Numbered from the stretch's first letter, positions 1 through 8,678 are shown. The stretch: 64,000 nt of DNA from an uncultured Acetatifactor sp. (GCA_910585015.1 CAJUCT010000023.1:1-64000); one strand, 5' to 3'. A program made the numbers and translations. The notes: generated from the letters alone by a model not told the origin.

Positions 1-94
1 ATACTATAACTGGTCTATTTGCTGTGTCTTAGTAATGGGGTGTCTGAACTGTTACCAGAAAGTATAAAAACGCTATTAAATTTTTCCGGCTTTA

Positions 95-123
95 TTGACT
101 TTTAACCAAAGGTTTGAGATAAT
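95..123 (+). promoter_or_regulatory. Promoter of pckA
   Basis: TTGACT (95-100) and GATAAT (118-123) are 17 bases apart, a good sigma-A-type promoter, about 65 bases before the pckA start. Nothing else upstream in the window could drive the gene. Confidence 0.6.
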
Positions 124-144
124 GGATAGGACTATTGAGGTTGT

Positions 145-158
145 ACCGGATATCCGGT
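145..158. promoter_or_regulatory. Perfect 14-base palindrome between pckA promoter and RBS
   Basis: ACCGGATATCCGGT is a perfect palindrome about 20 bases downstream of the expected start of transcription. A repressor bound here would block transcription of pckA. No known operator was recognised, so a regulatory role is inferred from symmetry and position only. Confidence 0.35.
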
Positions 159-187
159 AAAAATACACTACAAGGAGGACATCATAT

Positions 188-1915
188 ATGTCAACAAAAG
201 CTTATTATCCGATTAGTGAAATCGGCGCTGGCAAGCCCGGTTTCAGCAAGACCCGCTCCATCATTGAAGCTGCGTTTTACGGCAACAATGTGGTGAAGGT
301 TAATACCGTTAGAGAGGCTTATGAACTTGCAAAGAACTCACCGGGCACCATCGTCACCGATATGCCTGTGTACAGAGCCGAGGAGCAGGGCCTGGAGAAG
401 GATACTAAGGTATTGCTGTTCAACGACGGCGCGGTTACCGGCCGTTATGCAGGAGCACGCCGGATCAAGGGTGAGCCTGGCGTGGATGCCGCCAAGCTGG
501 ATAAGGTGGTGATGGATGCGGTTTACAGAACCCGCTGGATGAACCTGTATCATGCGGAGTGCTTCATCGGCCTGGATCCTGAGTTCATGGTAAAGGCGCA
601 TCTGCTGATTCCGGAAGGCGAGGAGAACATCCTGTACAACTGGATGCTGAACTTCCAGTACATGTCCGACAAGTATGTGAAGATGTACAAGGAGTCCAAA
701 CCCGTAGGAGAGGGCAAGGAGCCGGATATTTACATCTTCTCCAATCCCCAGTGGACCCCCGAGGAAGCTCCCGATGTGGACTACAGCTGCTTAAGCGATC
801 CTCTGACCCTGTGCTATTTTGACACCGATCAGAACTGTGCCGCTATCCTGGGTATGAAGTATTTCGGCGAGCACAAGAAGGGTACGCTGACCATGGCCTG
901 GGCGCTGGCTAACAGAAACGGTTATGCATCCTGCCACGGCGGACAGAAGGAGTACAGCCTGGAGGGCGGCAAGAAGTTTGTTGCCTCCGTATACGGCCTG
1001 TCAGGTTCCGGTAAGTCCACCCTGACCCATGCAAAACATAACGGCAAGTATGATGCTTTCGGCGGTATCAAGGTGCTGCATGACGACGCTTTCATCATCA
1101 ATACGGACACCTGTGCTTCCGTGGCGCTGGAGCCTACCTATTTTGACAAGACTGCGGATTATCCCACCGGCTGTCCTGACAACAAGTTCCTGCTCACCGC
1201 CCAGAACTGTTCCGCGACTCTGGACGAGGACGGACATATCCAGCTGGTAACCGAGGACATCAGGAACGGCAACGGCCGTGCCATCAAGTCCAAGCTGTGG
1301 AGCCCCAACCGTGTGGATAAGATCGACGCTCCCGTGAACGCGATCTTCTGGATCATGAAGGATCCCACCATTCCTCCTGTAGTGAAGCTGAAGGGCGCAG
1401 CTCTGGCATCCGTAATGGGCGCTACCCTGGCCACCAAGACCTCCACCGCAGAGCGTGTGGCAGCAGGCACAGATCTGAACGCCCTGCGCATCGTTCCCTA
1501 TGCCAACCCCTTCAGAACCTATCCTCTGGTAAACGACTATGAGAAGTTCAAGAAGCTGGTCGAGGAGAAGAACGTAGACTGCTATATCGTGAACACCGGT
1601 GACTTCATGGGAACCAAGTGTAAGCCTGCGGATACTCTGGGCATTCTGGAGACCATCGTTGAGGGCAAGGCGAAGTTCGAGCAGTGGGGTCCTTTTGAGG
1701 ATATCGAGATCATGTACGACTGGTCCGGCAAGACCTCCGAGGCGTTCAAGCCTGACCTGTCCGACAAGACTTACACCGAGGCTCTGAAGAACGCCATGCA
1801 GAACCGTGTGGACGCAGTGGAAGGCTTTGCCACCAAGAAGGAAGGCTATGACAAGCTGCCTGACGAGGCGCTGGCTGCACTGAAGAAGATTGTTGACGAA
1901 GCAGCTTCTCTGTAA
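188..1915 (+). CDS. pckA: Phosphoenolpyruvate carboxykinase (ATP)
   Basis: This enzyme interconverts oxaloacetate and phosphoenolpyruvate with ATP/ADP in the cytoplasm, at the junction of glycolysis or gluconeogenesis and C4 acids. The 575-residue protein has the kinase P-loop GLSGSGKST (residues 270-278) followed by the acidic metal site HDDAF (about 298-302). It is somewhat longer than the E. coli enzyme (540 aa), and the metal-site context differs from the E. coli GDDEH version, so it belongs to a divergent branch of the ATP-type family. The ATG at 188 follows an AAGGAGG-like ribosome site. The gene stands alone with its own promoter and ends before a family-3 repeat and a terminator shared with the convergent lipoprotein gene. 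Confidence 0.9.
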   Translation: MSTKAYYPISEIGAGKPGFSKTRSIIEAAFYGNNVVKVNTVREAYELAKNSPGTIVTDMPVYRAEEQGLEKDTKVLLFNDGAVTGRYAGARRIKGEPGVDAAKLDKVVMDAVYRTRWMNLYHAECFIGLDPEFMVKAHLLIPEGEENILYNWMLNFQYMSDKYVKMYKESKPVGEGKEPDIYIFSNPQWTPEEAPDVDYSCLSDPLTLCYFDTDQNCAAILGMKYFGEHKKGTLTMAWALANRNGYASCHGGQKEYSLEGGKKFVASVYGLSGSGKSTLTHAKHNGKYDAFGGIKVLHDDAFIINTDTCASVALEPTYFDKTADYPTGCPDNKFLLTAQNCSATLDEDGHIQLVTEDIRNGNGRAIKSKLWSPNRVDKIDAPVNAIFWIMKDPTIPPVVKLKGAALASVMGATLATKTSTAERVAAGTDLNALRIVPYANPFRTYPLVNDYEKFKKLVEEKNVDCYIVNTGDFMGTKCKPADTLGILETIVEGKAKFEQWGPFEDIEIMYDWSGKTSEAFKPDLSDKTYTEALKNAMQNRVDAVEGFATKKEGYDKLPDEALAALKKIVDEAASL

Positions 1916-1928
1916 GACGAACAATTAC

Positions 1929-2023
1929 ACTCACGAGCGATGAAATTTGCCGCAATATCCTTTGGGGTTTTCGCTCGTGAGCCGAGTCACTTGGCAAGTT
2001 TTTGTGACTGTCAGTATGAATTA
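1929..2023 (+). repeat. Family-3 structured repeat, copy A
   Basis: This ~95-base element follows the pckA stop. It has an 11-bp stem, CTCACGAGCGA (1930-1940) with TCGCTCGTGAG (1971-1981), and a second stem AGTCAC/GTGACT. A second copy lies at 7491-7585 before pheS. The two copies share the text between the stems, while the stem GCGA/TCGC becomes GCAA/TTGC in the other copy, a compensated change. Confidence 0.7.
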
Positions 2024-2096
2024 CGGTATATTTCCCATGAGAAACAGCCGTATAGCTTTTTGTCATAAATGCTTTGGCATATATAGCGGATAATAA

Positions 2097-2130
2097 AAGA
2101 GGAGTCAGACCTGGCGGTCTGGCTCCTCTT
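2097..2130. terminator. Bidirectional terminator between pckA and the lipoprotein gene
   Basis: AAGAGGAGTCAGACC and GGTCTGGCTCCTCTT form a 15-bp hairpin (one wobble) with a 4-base loop. A-rich and T-rich flanks lie on both sides, which suits termination of the two convergent genes. Confidence 0.8.
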
Positions 2131-2167
2131 ATTATTGTATGATTTGATGATGTTGGGTTCAAACTTT

Positions 2168-3073
2168 TTATATTTCACTAAAATATTTAGTATAGAGTTC
2201 CGTGCCGTCCGCGTTGTGGAAAAGCAGCTTTATGTCATCCAGCACCAGACCGTAACTGTTTTCAAAGGAATCAAACATGCTGGAAACCATACTGGAAAAA
2301 GTGGGGACAACCTGCTCGTCAAACATACTTGCTATATCCTCTTGGCTCAACCCCTCCAGATCCTGCTGCTCCGTGTAGGTATAGTCCATAACCATCACAT
2401 TCCCCTCCGCATAGATATCAATAGAGAGACCAAGGGGCTCTAACTGGGAGTTGACTGTGGAAACCACCAGCTTCTGCTCGTCACTGCTAATCCAATCCTC
2501 CAGGGAGGCGTATTCCTGTGAAGAGGAAACGCCGGAAGAGGAAGTGCCGTCCGTTGAAGGAACATAATCCTCGGTGAAATCCATGGTACAAAGGTCTGTG
2601 CCGTCCGCGTCCAGATAGGAGAGGCGGAGAGTGGTCAGGGGCATACCGTAGGCGTCCTTGAAATTCTGGATCTCGTCCACAAAGGTCTGGTACTGTGCAT
2701 CCAGACTGTTGCGGAGATAATTGTAAAGCTCCTCCGCGTTTGTACCGTCATTCATGGTCTCGGTATACTGATAGTTGTAGATGATGGTACCGGGCTCCTC
2801 GATGGATATGGAGAAAGTCATGCCGGAACTGGCGTACATCTGGTTGATGGTGTCCTCCAGGTTCTTGCGGTCATCGCTGTTGTACCAGTCCGCCAGGGCG
2901 GAGGAACTCTCATTAGTGGAAGAACCCTCGGCCGAACTCTCATCAGAAGTCGTATTGCCTGCTGATGTGACGGGTTCACGGTCCGCAGGGCCGGATACTT
3001 CCGGACTGCCGCAGGCGGCCAGACTGAAGGCCAGTGTCATTGACAGAACCATTGCAAAAATTTTCTTTTTCAT
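2168..3073 (-). CDS. Lipoprotein with a duplicated ~110-residue domain
   Basis: The 301-residue protein starts with a lipoprotein signal peptide (lipobox LAAC, Cys at about 21), so it should be anchored outside the membrane. A Ser/Thr/Glu-rich linker reaches to about residue 57. Two related halves follow: one begins ADWYNSDDRKNLEDTIN (about 59) and the other EDWISSDEQKLVVSTVN (about 190). Both continue into a strand ending YNYQYTE or MDYTYTE and a segment on a DADGT/NADGT turn. This looks like internal duplication of a small alpha/beta domain, similar to DUF4854-type lipoproteins of Clostridia. No enzyme motif is visible and the function is unknown. It is a single gene converging on pckA. Confidence 0.75.
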   Translation of the reverse strand: MKKKIFAMVLSMTLAFSLAACGSPEVSGPADREPVTSAGNTTSDESSAEGSSTNESSSALADWYNSDDRKNLEDTINQMYASSGMTFSISIEEPGTIIYNYQYTETMNDGTNAEELYNYLRNSLDAQYQTFVDEIQNFKDAYGMPLTTLRLSYLDADGTDLCTMDFTEDYVPSTDGTSSSGVSSSQEYASLEDWISSDEQKLVVSTVNSQLEPLGLSIDIYAEGNVMVMDYTYTEQQDLEGLSQEDIASMFDEQVVPTFSSMVSSMFDSFENSYGLVLDDIKLLFHNADGTELYTKYFSEI

Positions 3074-3251
3074 AATGCTCTCCTCTCATAATGCACCCTC
3101 ATCAGAAAGTAGCTGATGAGGTATTTTGATAAACAGCATAATTATAGCACAGGGCGGGGAGATTGGCAATCCTAAATTTGCTGCCAGACTCTCCCCATAG
3201 TCTCCGGTCGATTTCGCTTGACAAAATTTTGCGTTATGGCAAAAATTTCAG

Positions 3252-3280
3252 TTGCCAAAAGGCGCAATATTGGATATAAT
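3252..3280 (+). promoter_or_regulatory. Promoter of the 6S-like RNA
   Basis: TTGCCA (3252-3257) and a perfect TATAAT (3275-3280) are 17 bases apart. Transcription would start near 3286, at the 5' side of the closing stem of the RNA. Confidence 0.7.
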
Positions 3281-3285
3281 AAGGT

Positions 3286-3480
3286 TACCTGGAATGTTCG
3301 ATAACTCTTGTTGTTTTTGAACCTACATTTTCTTTAAAAGGGATTCCTATATTGCCAAGTGGCTGTCAAGCCTCCACTCATTTGAGGATTGCAGGGGAAG
3401 GCAAAAGCTTGGTTGCGGTTGCCCACCTAGCGCTGCTAGGAGTCAAAAGGCAAGAGCCGGCATTTCGGGGTATTACGAAG
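3286..3480 (+). ncRNA. ssrS: Probable 6S RNA
   Basis: This 480-base gap has no credible protein gene but a strong promoter and a terminator about 200 bases apart. The ends can pair: TACCTGGAATG near 3285-3295 with CATTTCGGGGTA near 3461-3472. Internal hairpins include CCTAGC/GCTAGG. The segment with CCTACATTTTCT and the GGCTGTCAAGCCTCCACT block resembles 6S RNAs of Firmicutes as I remember them. 6S RNA binds the housekeeping RNA polymerase as an open-promoter mimic in stationary phase. Identity rests on size, closing stem and remembered motifs; a covariance search would settle it. Confidence 0.65.
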
Positions 3481-3485
3481 GAAAA

Positions 3486-3512
3486 GGGCAGTCCTTAGGA
3501 CTGCTCTTTATA
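3486..3512 (+). terminator. Terminator of the 6S-like RNA
   Basis: GGGCAGTCC-TTA-GGACTGCTC forms a 9-bp stem followed by TTTATATAT. Confidence 0.75.
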
Positions 3513-3554
3513 TATGTAATAAAAGGGGAATCATAATCTGGGGGAAACAGGATA

Positions 3555-5684
3555 GTGAAGGGATTGCTAAAACGCTGGAAGGAAATGAATCGTTCAGAGC
3601 GGATGCAGCTGAAGGCATTTATCTGTCTGCTGGGGATTTTTTTGCTGCTTCTTCTGATTGTGGCAGGTCTGCTGTGCGCGGGGGGCAGCGGGGAGGAGAA
3701 GGATGAGCCGCTGCCCCCGGACAGTGAGGAGGAAGAAGAACACATACCGATAATAGAGCAGTTACATAATGTCTGGATCATGGAGGCCGGTGGGGAAGGG
3801 CTTCTGTGTTACATAGAGGGGGAAGAGAGGCTGCTGCAGGTGGCGGATCCGGCGGGCAGTGATGCAAAAGAAGGGAGTGCAGACGCTCAGATCGGTACGG
3901 GAGATGCGGACTGGGGTACGGATGCCTGGCTTTTGGGGCTGCGGGAACAGGTAGCGGACCTGGAATTGACGGATGGCCTGGTTACAGCGGTCAGGGTAAA
4001 GTCCCGGAAAGTCAGCGGCAAAGTGCTGGCGGCGGATCAGGATGGCGTGTGGCTGGAAGGCCAAGGCCGACTGGAATTTGCCGGGGATGTGCAGGGATAC
4101 CGGTTGTACCGGGAACTGGCGCCTGTCACCTACAGAGATCTTCGCGTCGGCTATGATTTTGCGGATTTCTGTCTGGAGGAAGGGCAAATCTGTGCCATAT
4201 TGCTGGCCCGGGAGGACGCCATGGAGAACATCCGGGTGCTGCTGAAAAATAGTGATTATCAGGGGATTTATCACGAGCGGGTGGAATTGACCTGTGACAC
4301 GGATTATACCGTACAAGTGCTGCACACCGGCGAGTTCCAGGATACGGTCATGAGTTATTCTGCCGGGGAGAGTTTGGAAATCACGTTTCCGGATACCGAT
4401 TTGGGCAATATCGCCGGAGTTTGGCCGGGTCAGACTTCGGATATGGAGACGGGGGAGAGCACAGAACTGACTGCCCGGTGGGGAACCAGGCTGGTGGTGA
4501 CCCCCACGGCCAGGACCGGCAAGATCATTTTGCAGAGCATCCACCGCAGTCAGGGCATACCGGCATACCGGGGCAGTCTGGAATTGTTGTGGACGGAGGA
4601 GGGGATTGTGTTGGTCAATGAACTTCCGCTGGAGGAATACCTTTACAGTGTGGTGCCCAGCGAGATGCCTGCCTCCTATCCCCGGGAAGCGCTGATGGCC
4701 CAGGCAATCTGTGCCCGGACCTATGCCTACACCCATATGCAGCGTGCGGGTTACGAAACGCTGGGAGCCCATGTAGACGACAGTTCCTCCTACCAGGTGT
4801 ATAACAATATTCTGGAGCAGGAGGAGGCCACCGCCGCAGTGAAGGCCACCTACGGGCAGCTGCTGATGCGGGAGGACGGGGTGACCCCGGCGGAGACCTA
4901 TTACTATTCCACTTCCTGGGGGTACGGCAGTGACGCTCATGTGTGGAAGACCAGCAGTGCGGACAGCTACGGCTATATCGTACCCAGGCATCTGAGCCGG
5001 GAGGAGATCAGCCGGGTACTGGCGGGAGAAGGGGCCCTGGAGACGGCGGCAGAGACTGCGGAATCGAAGGATCTAACCCAGGAGGATATTTTCGCGGAAG
5101 CCATCCGCAGCGTCGATCCCGGGGACTTTGAGGCCGGGGAAGGGTGGTACCGTTGGACTTATACGGTAAAAAAACTGGATCCCGACAAGGTACTGCGGCA
5201 GCTGCAAAGCCGCTATGAGGCCAATGACAAGCTGGTACTGACTCAGGATGGGGAGAACTATGTCAGCAGTCCCGTCGGAACATTCAAGGAGATACGCAAT
5301 CTGACCATTCTAACCCGGGGAGCAGGAGGCGTGGCGGACGAATTGCTGATAGAGACAGATCGGGATACATATAAGGTGATTTCCGAGCATAGTATCCGAT
5401 ATGTGTTGTGTGACGGCGAGACCAAGGTGCGGCGGCAGGACGGCAGCCAGGTGGTCATGGGCACTCTGCTGCCCAGCGCGTTTTTTACAATAGAGATTGC
5501 CAGGGAGGGGGAGCTTGTGGTAGGATATAATCTGACCGGCGGCGGCTTTGGTCATGGCGTGGGTATGAGCCAGAACGGCGCCCGCTCCATGGCGGCGGAA
5601 GGGTATGGCGCCGAGGAGATACTGCGGTTTTTTTATGAGGGATGCAGCGTGAAGGAGATCTATGATGATGCGGAAGCTGATTAA
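3555..5684 (+). CDS. SpoIID/LytB-domain membrane-anchored protein
   Basis: The 709-residue protein starts at GTG with GGGGAAACAGGA upstream. It has one N-terminal membrane segment (about 21-43), an acidic linker and a long beta-rich extracellular region. The SpoIID/LytB domain begins near residue 350 (EEYLYSVVPSEMPASYP, then REALMAQAICARTYA) and ends with the conserved GGGFGHGVGMSQNGA near residue 661. SpoIID is a lytic transglycosylase acting on denuded glycan during engulfment. The domain is also found in vegetative cell-wall proteins, and the long N-terminal region here suggests one of those. The stop overlaps the start of the next gene by 23 bases, so the two are probably co-translated. 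Confidence 0.85.
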   Translation: MKGLLKRWKEMNRSERMQLKAFICLLGIFLLLLLIVAGLLCAGGSGEEKDEPLPPDSEEEEEHIPIIEQLHNVWIMEAGGEGLLCYIEGEERLLQVADPAGSDAKEGSADAQIGTGDADWGTDAWLLGLREQVADLELTDGLVTAVRVKSRKVSGKVLAADQDGVWLEGQGRLEFAGDVQGYRLYRELAPVTYRDLRVGYDFADFCLEEGQICAILLAREDAMENIRVLLKNSDYQGIYHERVELTCDTDYTVQVLHTGEFQDTVMSYSAGESLEITFPDTDLGNIAGVWPGQTSDMETGESTELTARWGTRLVVTPTARTGKIILQSIHRSQGIPAYRGSLELLWTEEGIVLVNELPLEEYLYSVVPSEMPASYPREALMAQAICARTYAYTHMQRAGYETLGAHVDDSSSYQVYNNILEQEEATAAVKATYGQLLMREDGVTPAETYYYSTSWGYGSDAHVWKTSSADSYGYIVPRHLSREEISRVLAGEGALETAAETAESKDLTQEDIFAEAIRSVDPGDFEAGEGWYRWTYTVKKLDPDKVLRQLQSRYEANDKLVLTQDGENYVSSPVGTFKEIRNLTILTRGAGGVADELLIETDRDTYKVISEHSIRYVLCDGETKVRRQDGSQVVMGTLLPSAFFTIEIAREGELVVGYNLTGGGFGHGVGMSQNGARSMAAEGYGAEEILRFFYEGCSVKEIYDDAEAD

Positions 5685-6522
5685 GATAGGTATACATTTC
5701 AACAATAAGATGAGCGAAAAAAATATCAGCGCCTATGCGGCCAGCACAGCGTTTTTTATTTTTCTGTCCCTGGTGCCCATGTTGATGGTGATCTGTACCA
5801 TGATTCCCTACACGCCGTTGACGGAGGAGAACCTGACCCAGGCGATCACGGAGGTGACTCCGGATCAGATTGATTCCATGGTGACAGAACTGATCAGAGA
5901 TGTGTACCAGAGGGCATCCACCATTCTGCCTCTGGCGGCTCTGGTCATGATCTGGACTGCGGCCAAGGGTTTGATGGCCCTGATGGGCGGGCTGAACGCC
6001 ATCAATGATGTGCAGGAACGACGGAATTATTTTGTGGTGCGCTTTATTGCGGCGTTCTATACAGTGGTGATGCTGATTGCCACGGTGATATCTCTGGTGA
6101 TTATGGTACTGGGAAGCAAGCTGGTGGATGTGGTGCTGGCCAGGATTCCCCAGCTGAAACTGCTGTTTTCGCTGATTGTGAATCTGCGGTTTATCTTTTC
6201 CTGGGTGGTGCTGACCTTGCTGTTCGCGGCGGTGTACACCTATGTGCCCAGCAAAAAACTGTGCTTCAGGGAACAGGTTCCGGGAGCCAGCTTTACGGCC
6301 GTGGTGTGGAGTATTTTCTCCTGGGGATTCTCCGTTTACCTGAATTACAGCAATTCCTTCAGCATCTACGGGAGTCTGTCTCTGATCATCATAGCCATGA
6401 TCTGGATGTATTTCTGCATGTATATCATCTTGGTGGGGGCCTACCTGAACTGTTTTTTCAATCCTGTGAACAAGGTGCTGCTGGACCGCAGGGGGCGGCA
6501 GCTGGAGAGTCTGGAGGAGTAA
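5662..6522 (+). CDS. YihY/BrkB-family inner membrane protein
   Basis: The 286-residue protein has about six hydrophobic segments and the family's early motif of small and aromatic residues (AYAASTAFFIFLSLVP, about residues 22-37). The C-terminal half includes ILVGAYLNCF, typical of YihY/BrkB/virulence-factor-Brk proteins. These were once called RNase BN, but that activity belongs to another gene; their role is unknown. The start lies inside the end of the SpoIID-like gene, indicating a two-gene operon. Three ATG codons follow each other at the start, so the exact first residue is uncertain. Confidence 0.85.
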   Translation: MMMRKLIKIGIHFNNKMSEKNISAYAASTAFFIFLSLVPMLMVICTMIPYTPLTEENLTQAITEVTPDQIDSMVTELIRDVYQRASTILPLAALVMIWTAAKGLMALMGGLNAINDVQERRNYFVVRFIAAFYTVVMLIATVISLVIMVLGSKLVDVVLARIPQLKLLFSLIVNLRFIFSWVVLTLLFAAVYTYVPSKKLCFREQVPGASFTAVVWSIFSWGFSVYLNYSNSFSIYGSLSLIIIAMIWMYFCMYIILVGAYLNCFFNPVNKVLLDRRGRQLESLEE

Positions 6523-6528
6523 GCTTGG

Positions 6529-6559
6529 CGCAAGCCGCACTATGCAGGAAAGAGGTAAG
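6529..6559 (+). repeat. Family-2 repeat, 3' remnant
   Basis: The end part of the family-2 unit (TATGCAGGAAAGAGGTAAG) is recognisable after the YihY-type stop. The full unit is seen at 15646 and 59630. The first hairpin is missing here. Confidence 0.55.
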
Positions 6560-6619
6560 GGTGATAAACGGGCAGGGTCACATAGAAGCACAGGCGGTAT
6601 AGGAATAAGGAGATTATAT

Positions 6620-7117
6620 ATGTTCACAGAAAAGGGTATGGGAAACATGTATCCCGAGCACAGAGATGTTATGGACAATTTTATAGCGATGGTAAGAAAA
6701 AGCTTAAAGGCAAGTCTGTGCATGACCATGCGTGAAGCGAAATACATGTGGCCGGAGGATGTCAAGGATGGCCAGCAGCAATACAGGGAACCGGACATTT
6801 CTATTTTATGCGGTAACAGATCCCGGAAAAAGCTGGCATATACAGATGTTCCCCGTTTTGTGGCAGAGGTGTTGTCACAGTCTACAGAGGAAATGGACAG
6901 GGGAGAAAAATTTCATCTTTATGAGCTGATAGGTGTTCAGGAGTATTGGCTGGTGGACTGGCGGCAGCGCAGGGTGGAGATATTCATGTTGGACGATGCC
7001 GGACAGAAATATGAACTCTATGACACTATATCCGAAAAAAATAAGGAGGAACTTCATATTATTTCATTTCCCCATATTCAGATAGATTTTGACGAATTAT
7101 TTGACTTTGAGAGGTGA
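6620..7117 (+). CDS. Uma2-family (DUF820) endonuclease-fold protein
   Basis: I place the start at 6620 because AAGGAG lies 8 bases upstream; the frame is open further back to 6542, but that stretch contains the repeat remnant. The resulting 165 residues carry the family pattern: EPDISIL, then VAEVLSQST, then a GEKFHLYELIGVQEYWLVD segment matching the D...ExK-type core of the PD-(D/E)XK fold. Uma2 proteins are usually near 190 residues, so this one is slightly short at its N-terminus. They are common as multiple copies in cyanobacteria and some Clostridia, with no clear biological role. No partner gene is adjacent. Confidence 0.75.
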   Translation: MFTEKGMGNMYPEHRDVMDNFIAMVRKSLKASLCMTMREAKYMWPEDVKDGQQQYREPDISILCGNRSRKKLAYTDVPRFVAEVLSQSTEEMDRGEKFHLYELIGVQEYWLVDWRQRRVEIFMLDDAGQKYELYDTISEKNKEELHIISFPHIQIDFDELFDFER

Positions 7118-7141
7118 ATGAGCCGGTGGGATAAAAAAAGC

Positions 7142-7170
7142 TTGACATTTTACAGGAAAGCCACTAAAAT
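7142..7170 (+). promoter_or_regulatory. Promoter of the pheST T-box leader
   Basis: TTGACA (7142-7147) and TAAAAT (7165-7170) are separated by 17 bases. They lie directly before the T-box leader. Confidence 0.7.
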
Positions 7171-7184
7171 ACTCACAGTAAGAG

Positions 7185-7455
7185 TTTAAAGGCGATGAAG
7201 GTGCATAGTAGGGCGTCATTTTCGCACAGAGAGGGGGAGCCACCGGCTGTAAGCTTCCCTGCGTTCAGATGACGGCGTGAATTTCCCACCGGAGCTGCCG
7301 GGGTGAATCCTGCTTTAGTGAAACAGGTAGTAGCTTTGGCCGTAGGCGCACGTTAGGCGTGTCAGAGAGTCCTGCCCGTACCGGGCGGGGAACATGGGTG
7401 GTACCGCGGAAAGCAGATTTCGTCCCATGCGCAGGAGACTGTGCATGGGACTTTT
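7185..7455 (+). promoter_or_regulatory. T-box leader (tRNA-Phe sensing) before pheST
   Basis: The leader contains the T-box sequence GGGTGGTACCGCGG (7396-7409), the conserved bulge that pairs with the uncharged tRNA acceptor end. It is followed by the terminator GTCCCATGCGCA/TGTGCATGGGAC plus T-run (7422-7455). In the stem-I region, GTGAATTTCCCACC places a TTC triplet at 7283-7285, a Phe codon, which agrees with the downstream pheS-pheT genes. When tRNA-Phe is uncharged, the antiterminator forms and transcription continues. Confidence 0.9.
7422..7455 (+). terminator. Conditional terminator of the T-box leader
   Basis: A 12-bp stem (GTCCCATGCGCA with TGTGCATGGGAC) is followed by TTTTTA. The T-box sequence just upstream can pair with its 5' side to form the antiterminator. 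Confidence 0.85.
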
Positions 7456-7490
7456 TATGCGCCCAAAGCAGCGGAACATGTGGAACTTAT

Positions 7491-7585
7491 ACTCACGAGC
7501 AATGAAATTTGCCGCAATGTGTCTGGAATCTTTTGCCCGTGAGTAGGGTTGCCTGGCAGGTTTGAACGACCGTCAGTATAAATTA
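7491..7585 (+). repeat. Family-3 structured repeat, copy B
   Basis: This second copy of the element at 1929 lies between the T-box terminator and the pheS ribosome site. Stem 1 is CTCACGAGCAA with TTGCCCGTGAG. Stem 2 uses GGTT/AACgACC instead of AGTCAC/GTGACT, so both stems changed while pairing was largely kept. It ends TCAGTATAAATTA just before AGGAGG. Confidence 0.7.
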
Positions 7586-7598
7586 GGAGGACATTGGC

Positions 7599-8633
7599 AT
7601 GAGTGACAGATTAGCGAGTATCAGGCAGGAGATTCTGGACGGCATGAAAGAACGTGCGAACTCCAGGGCGGAGGCGTTTGAACTCCGCAAGCAGTTTCTG
7701 GATTCCAAGACCGGCAAGATCGGTCAGCTGATGAAGGAGATGAAGAGCATTGCGCCGGAGGATCGGGCCAGCTTCGGCAAAAGCGTCAACGAACTGAAAG
7801 AGTGGGCCCAGCAGTGCTTTGCGGAGTTGGATGAGAAGATGAAGGAGAAGGAACTGCGGAGGCGCTATGAGTCCGAGCGCATCGATGTGACCATGCCCGC
7901 CCAGGGCGTGGGTACGGGTAACCTTCATCCTGTCACCCAGATTCGCAACCAGCTGATGGATATTTTTGTGGGTATGGGGTTTGAGGTGGCCCAGACCAGA
8001 GAGATTGAGAAGGATTATTACAACTTTGAGGCGCTGAATATACCCAAGGATCATCCCGCCAGGGACATGCAGGACACCTTTTATCTGTCCCCGGAATGTT
8101 TGCTGGCCACCCAGACCAGCGCGGCCCAGATCCACACTATGGAGAAGAAAAAACCGCCTATCAAGATTGTGGCCGCGCCGGGCAAGGTGTTCCGGTCGGA
8201 TGATGACGCCACTCACTCCCCCATGTTTCACCAGATGGAGGGGCTGGTGGTGGACAAGAGGATTACCCTCTGTGATCTGAAAGGTATGTTGGATATTTTT
8301 GTGAAAAAGATTTTCGGGGAGGAGACTGTCACCCGTCTGCGTCCCTCCTACTTTCCCTTCACTGAACCTTCCGTGGAGGTAGACGTGAGTTGCTTTGCCT
8401 GCGGCGGCAAGGGCTGTAAGCTGTGTAAGGGCACAGGCTGGATTGAACTTCTGGGCGCGGGAATCGTGAACAAAAAAGTGTTGGAAAACTGCGGCATTGA
8501 CTCAGAGCAGTACAGCGGTCTGGCCTTCGGTATAGGTCTGGATCGTACCGCCATGCTGAAATACGGCATCAATAATGTTAAACTGCTGTTCGAGTCTGAT
8601 TTGCGGGTGCTGCGGCAGATTGACGACAACTGA
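7599..8633 (+). CDS. pheS: Phenylalanyl-tRNA synthetase alpha subunit
   Basis: Charges tRNA-Phe with phenylalanine as part of the alpha2-beta2 enzyme in the cytoplasm. The 344-residue length is normal. An N-terminal coiled-coil arm (about 1-90) is followed by the class II catalytic domain, with motif 2 around THSPMFHQMEGLVVD (about 206-220) and motif 3 at GIGLDRTAMLKYGI near the end. The Cys pairs in CFACGGKGCKLCKGTGW are typical of bacterial alpha subunits. AGGAGG lies 9 bases before the ATG. It is expressed behind the Phe-type T-box and pheT follows after 45 bases. Confidence 0.97.
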   Translation: MSDRLASIRQEILDGMKERANSRAEAFELRKQFLDSKTGKIGQLMKEMKSIAPEDRASFGKSVNELKEWAQQCFAELDEKMKEKELRRRYESERIDVTMPAQGVGTGNLHPVTQIRNQLMDIFVGMGFEVAQTREIEKDYYNFEALNIPKDHPARDMQDTFYLSPECLLATQTSAAQIHTMEKKKPPIKIVAAPGKVFRSDDDATHSPMFHQMEGLVVDKRITLCDLKGMLDIFVKKIFGEETVTRLRPSYFPFTEPSVEVDVSCFACGGKGCKLCKGTGWIELLGAGIVNKKVLENCGIDSEQYSGLAFGIGLDRTAMLKYGINNVKLLFESDLRVLRQIDDN

Positions 8634-8678
8634 TGCCGGAGGGCAGAGAATAATAGAGTGAGAAAATGGAGGGATAAT

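Noticed and set aside
3762..4991. 409-codon minus-strand open frame over the SpoIID-domain gene
   Set aside because: Shadow frame of a well-supported gene; no start signal.
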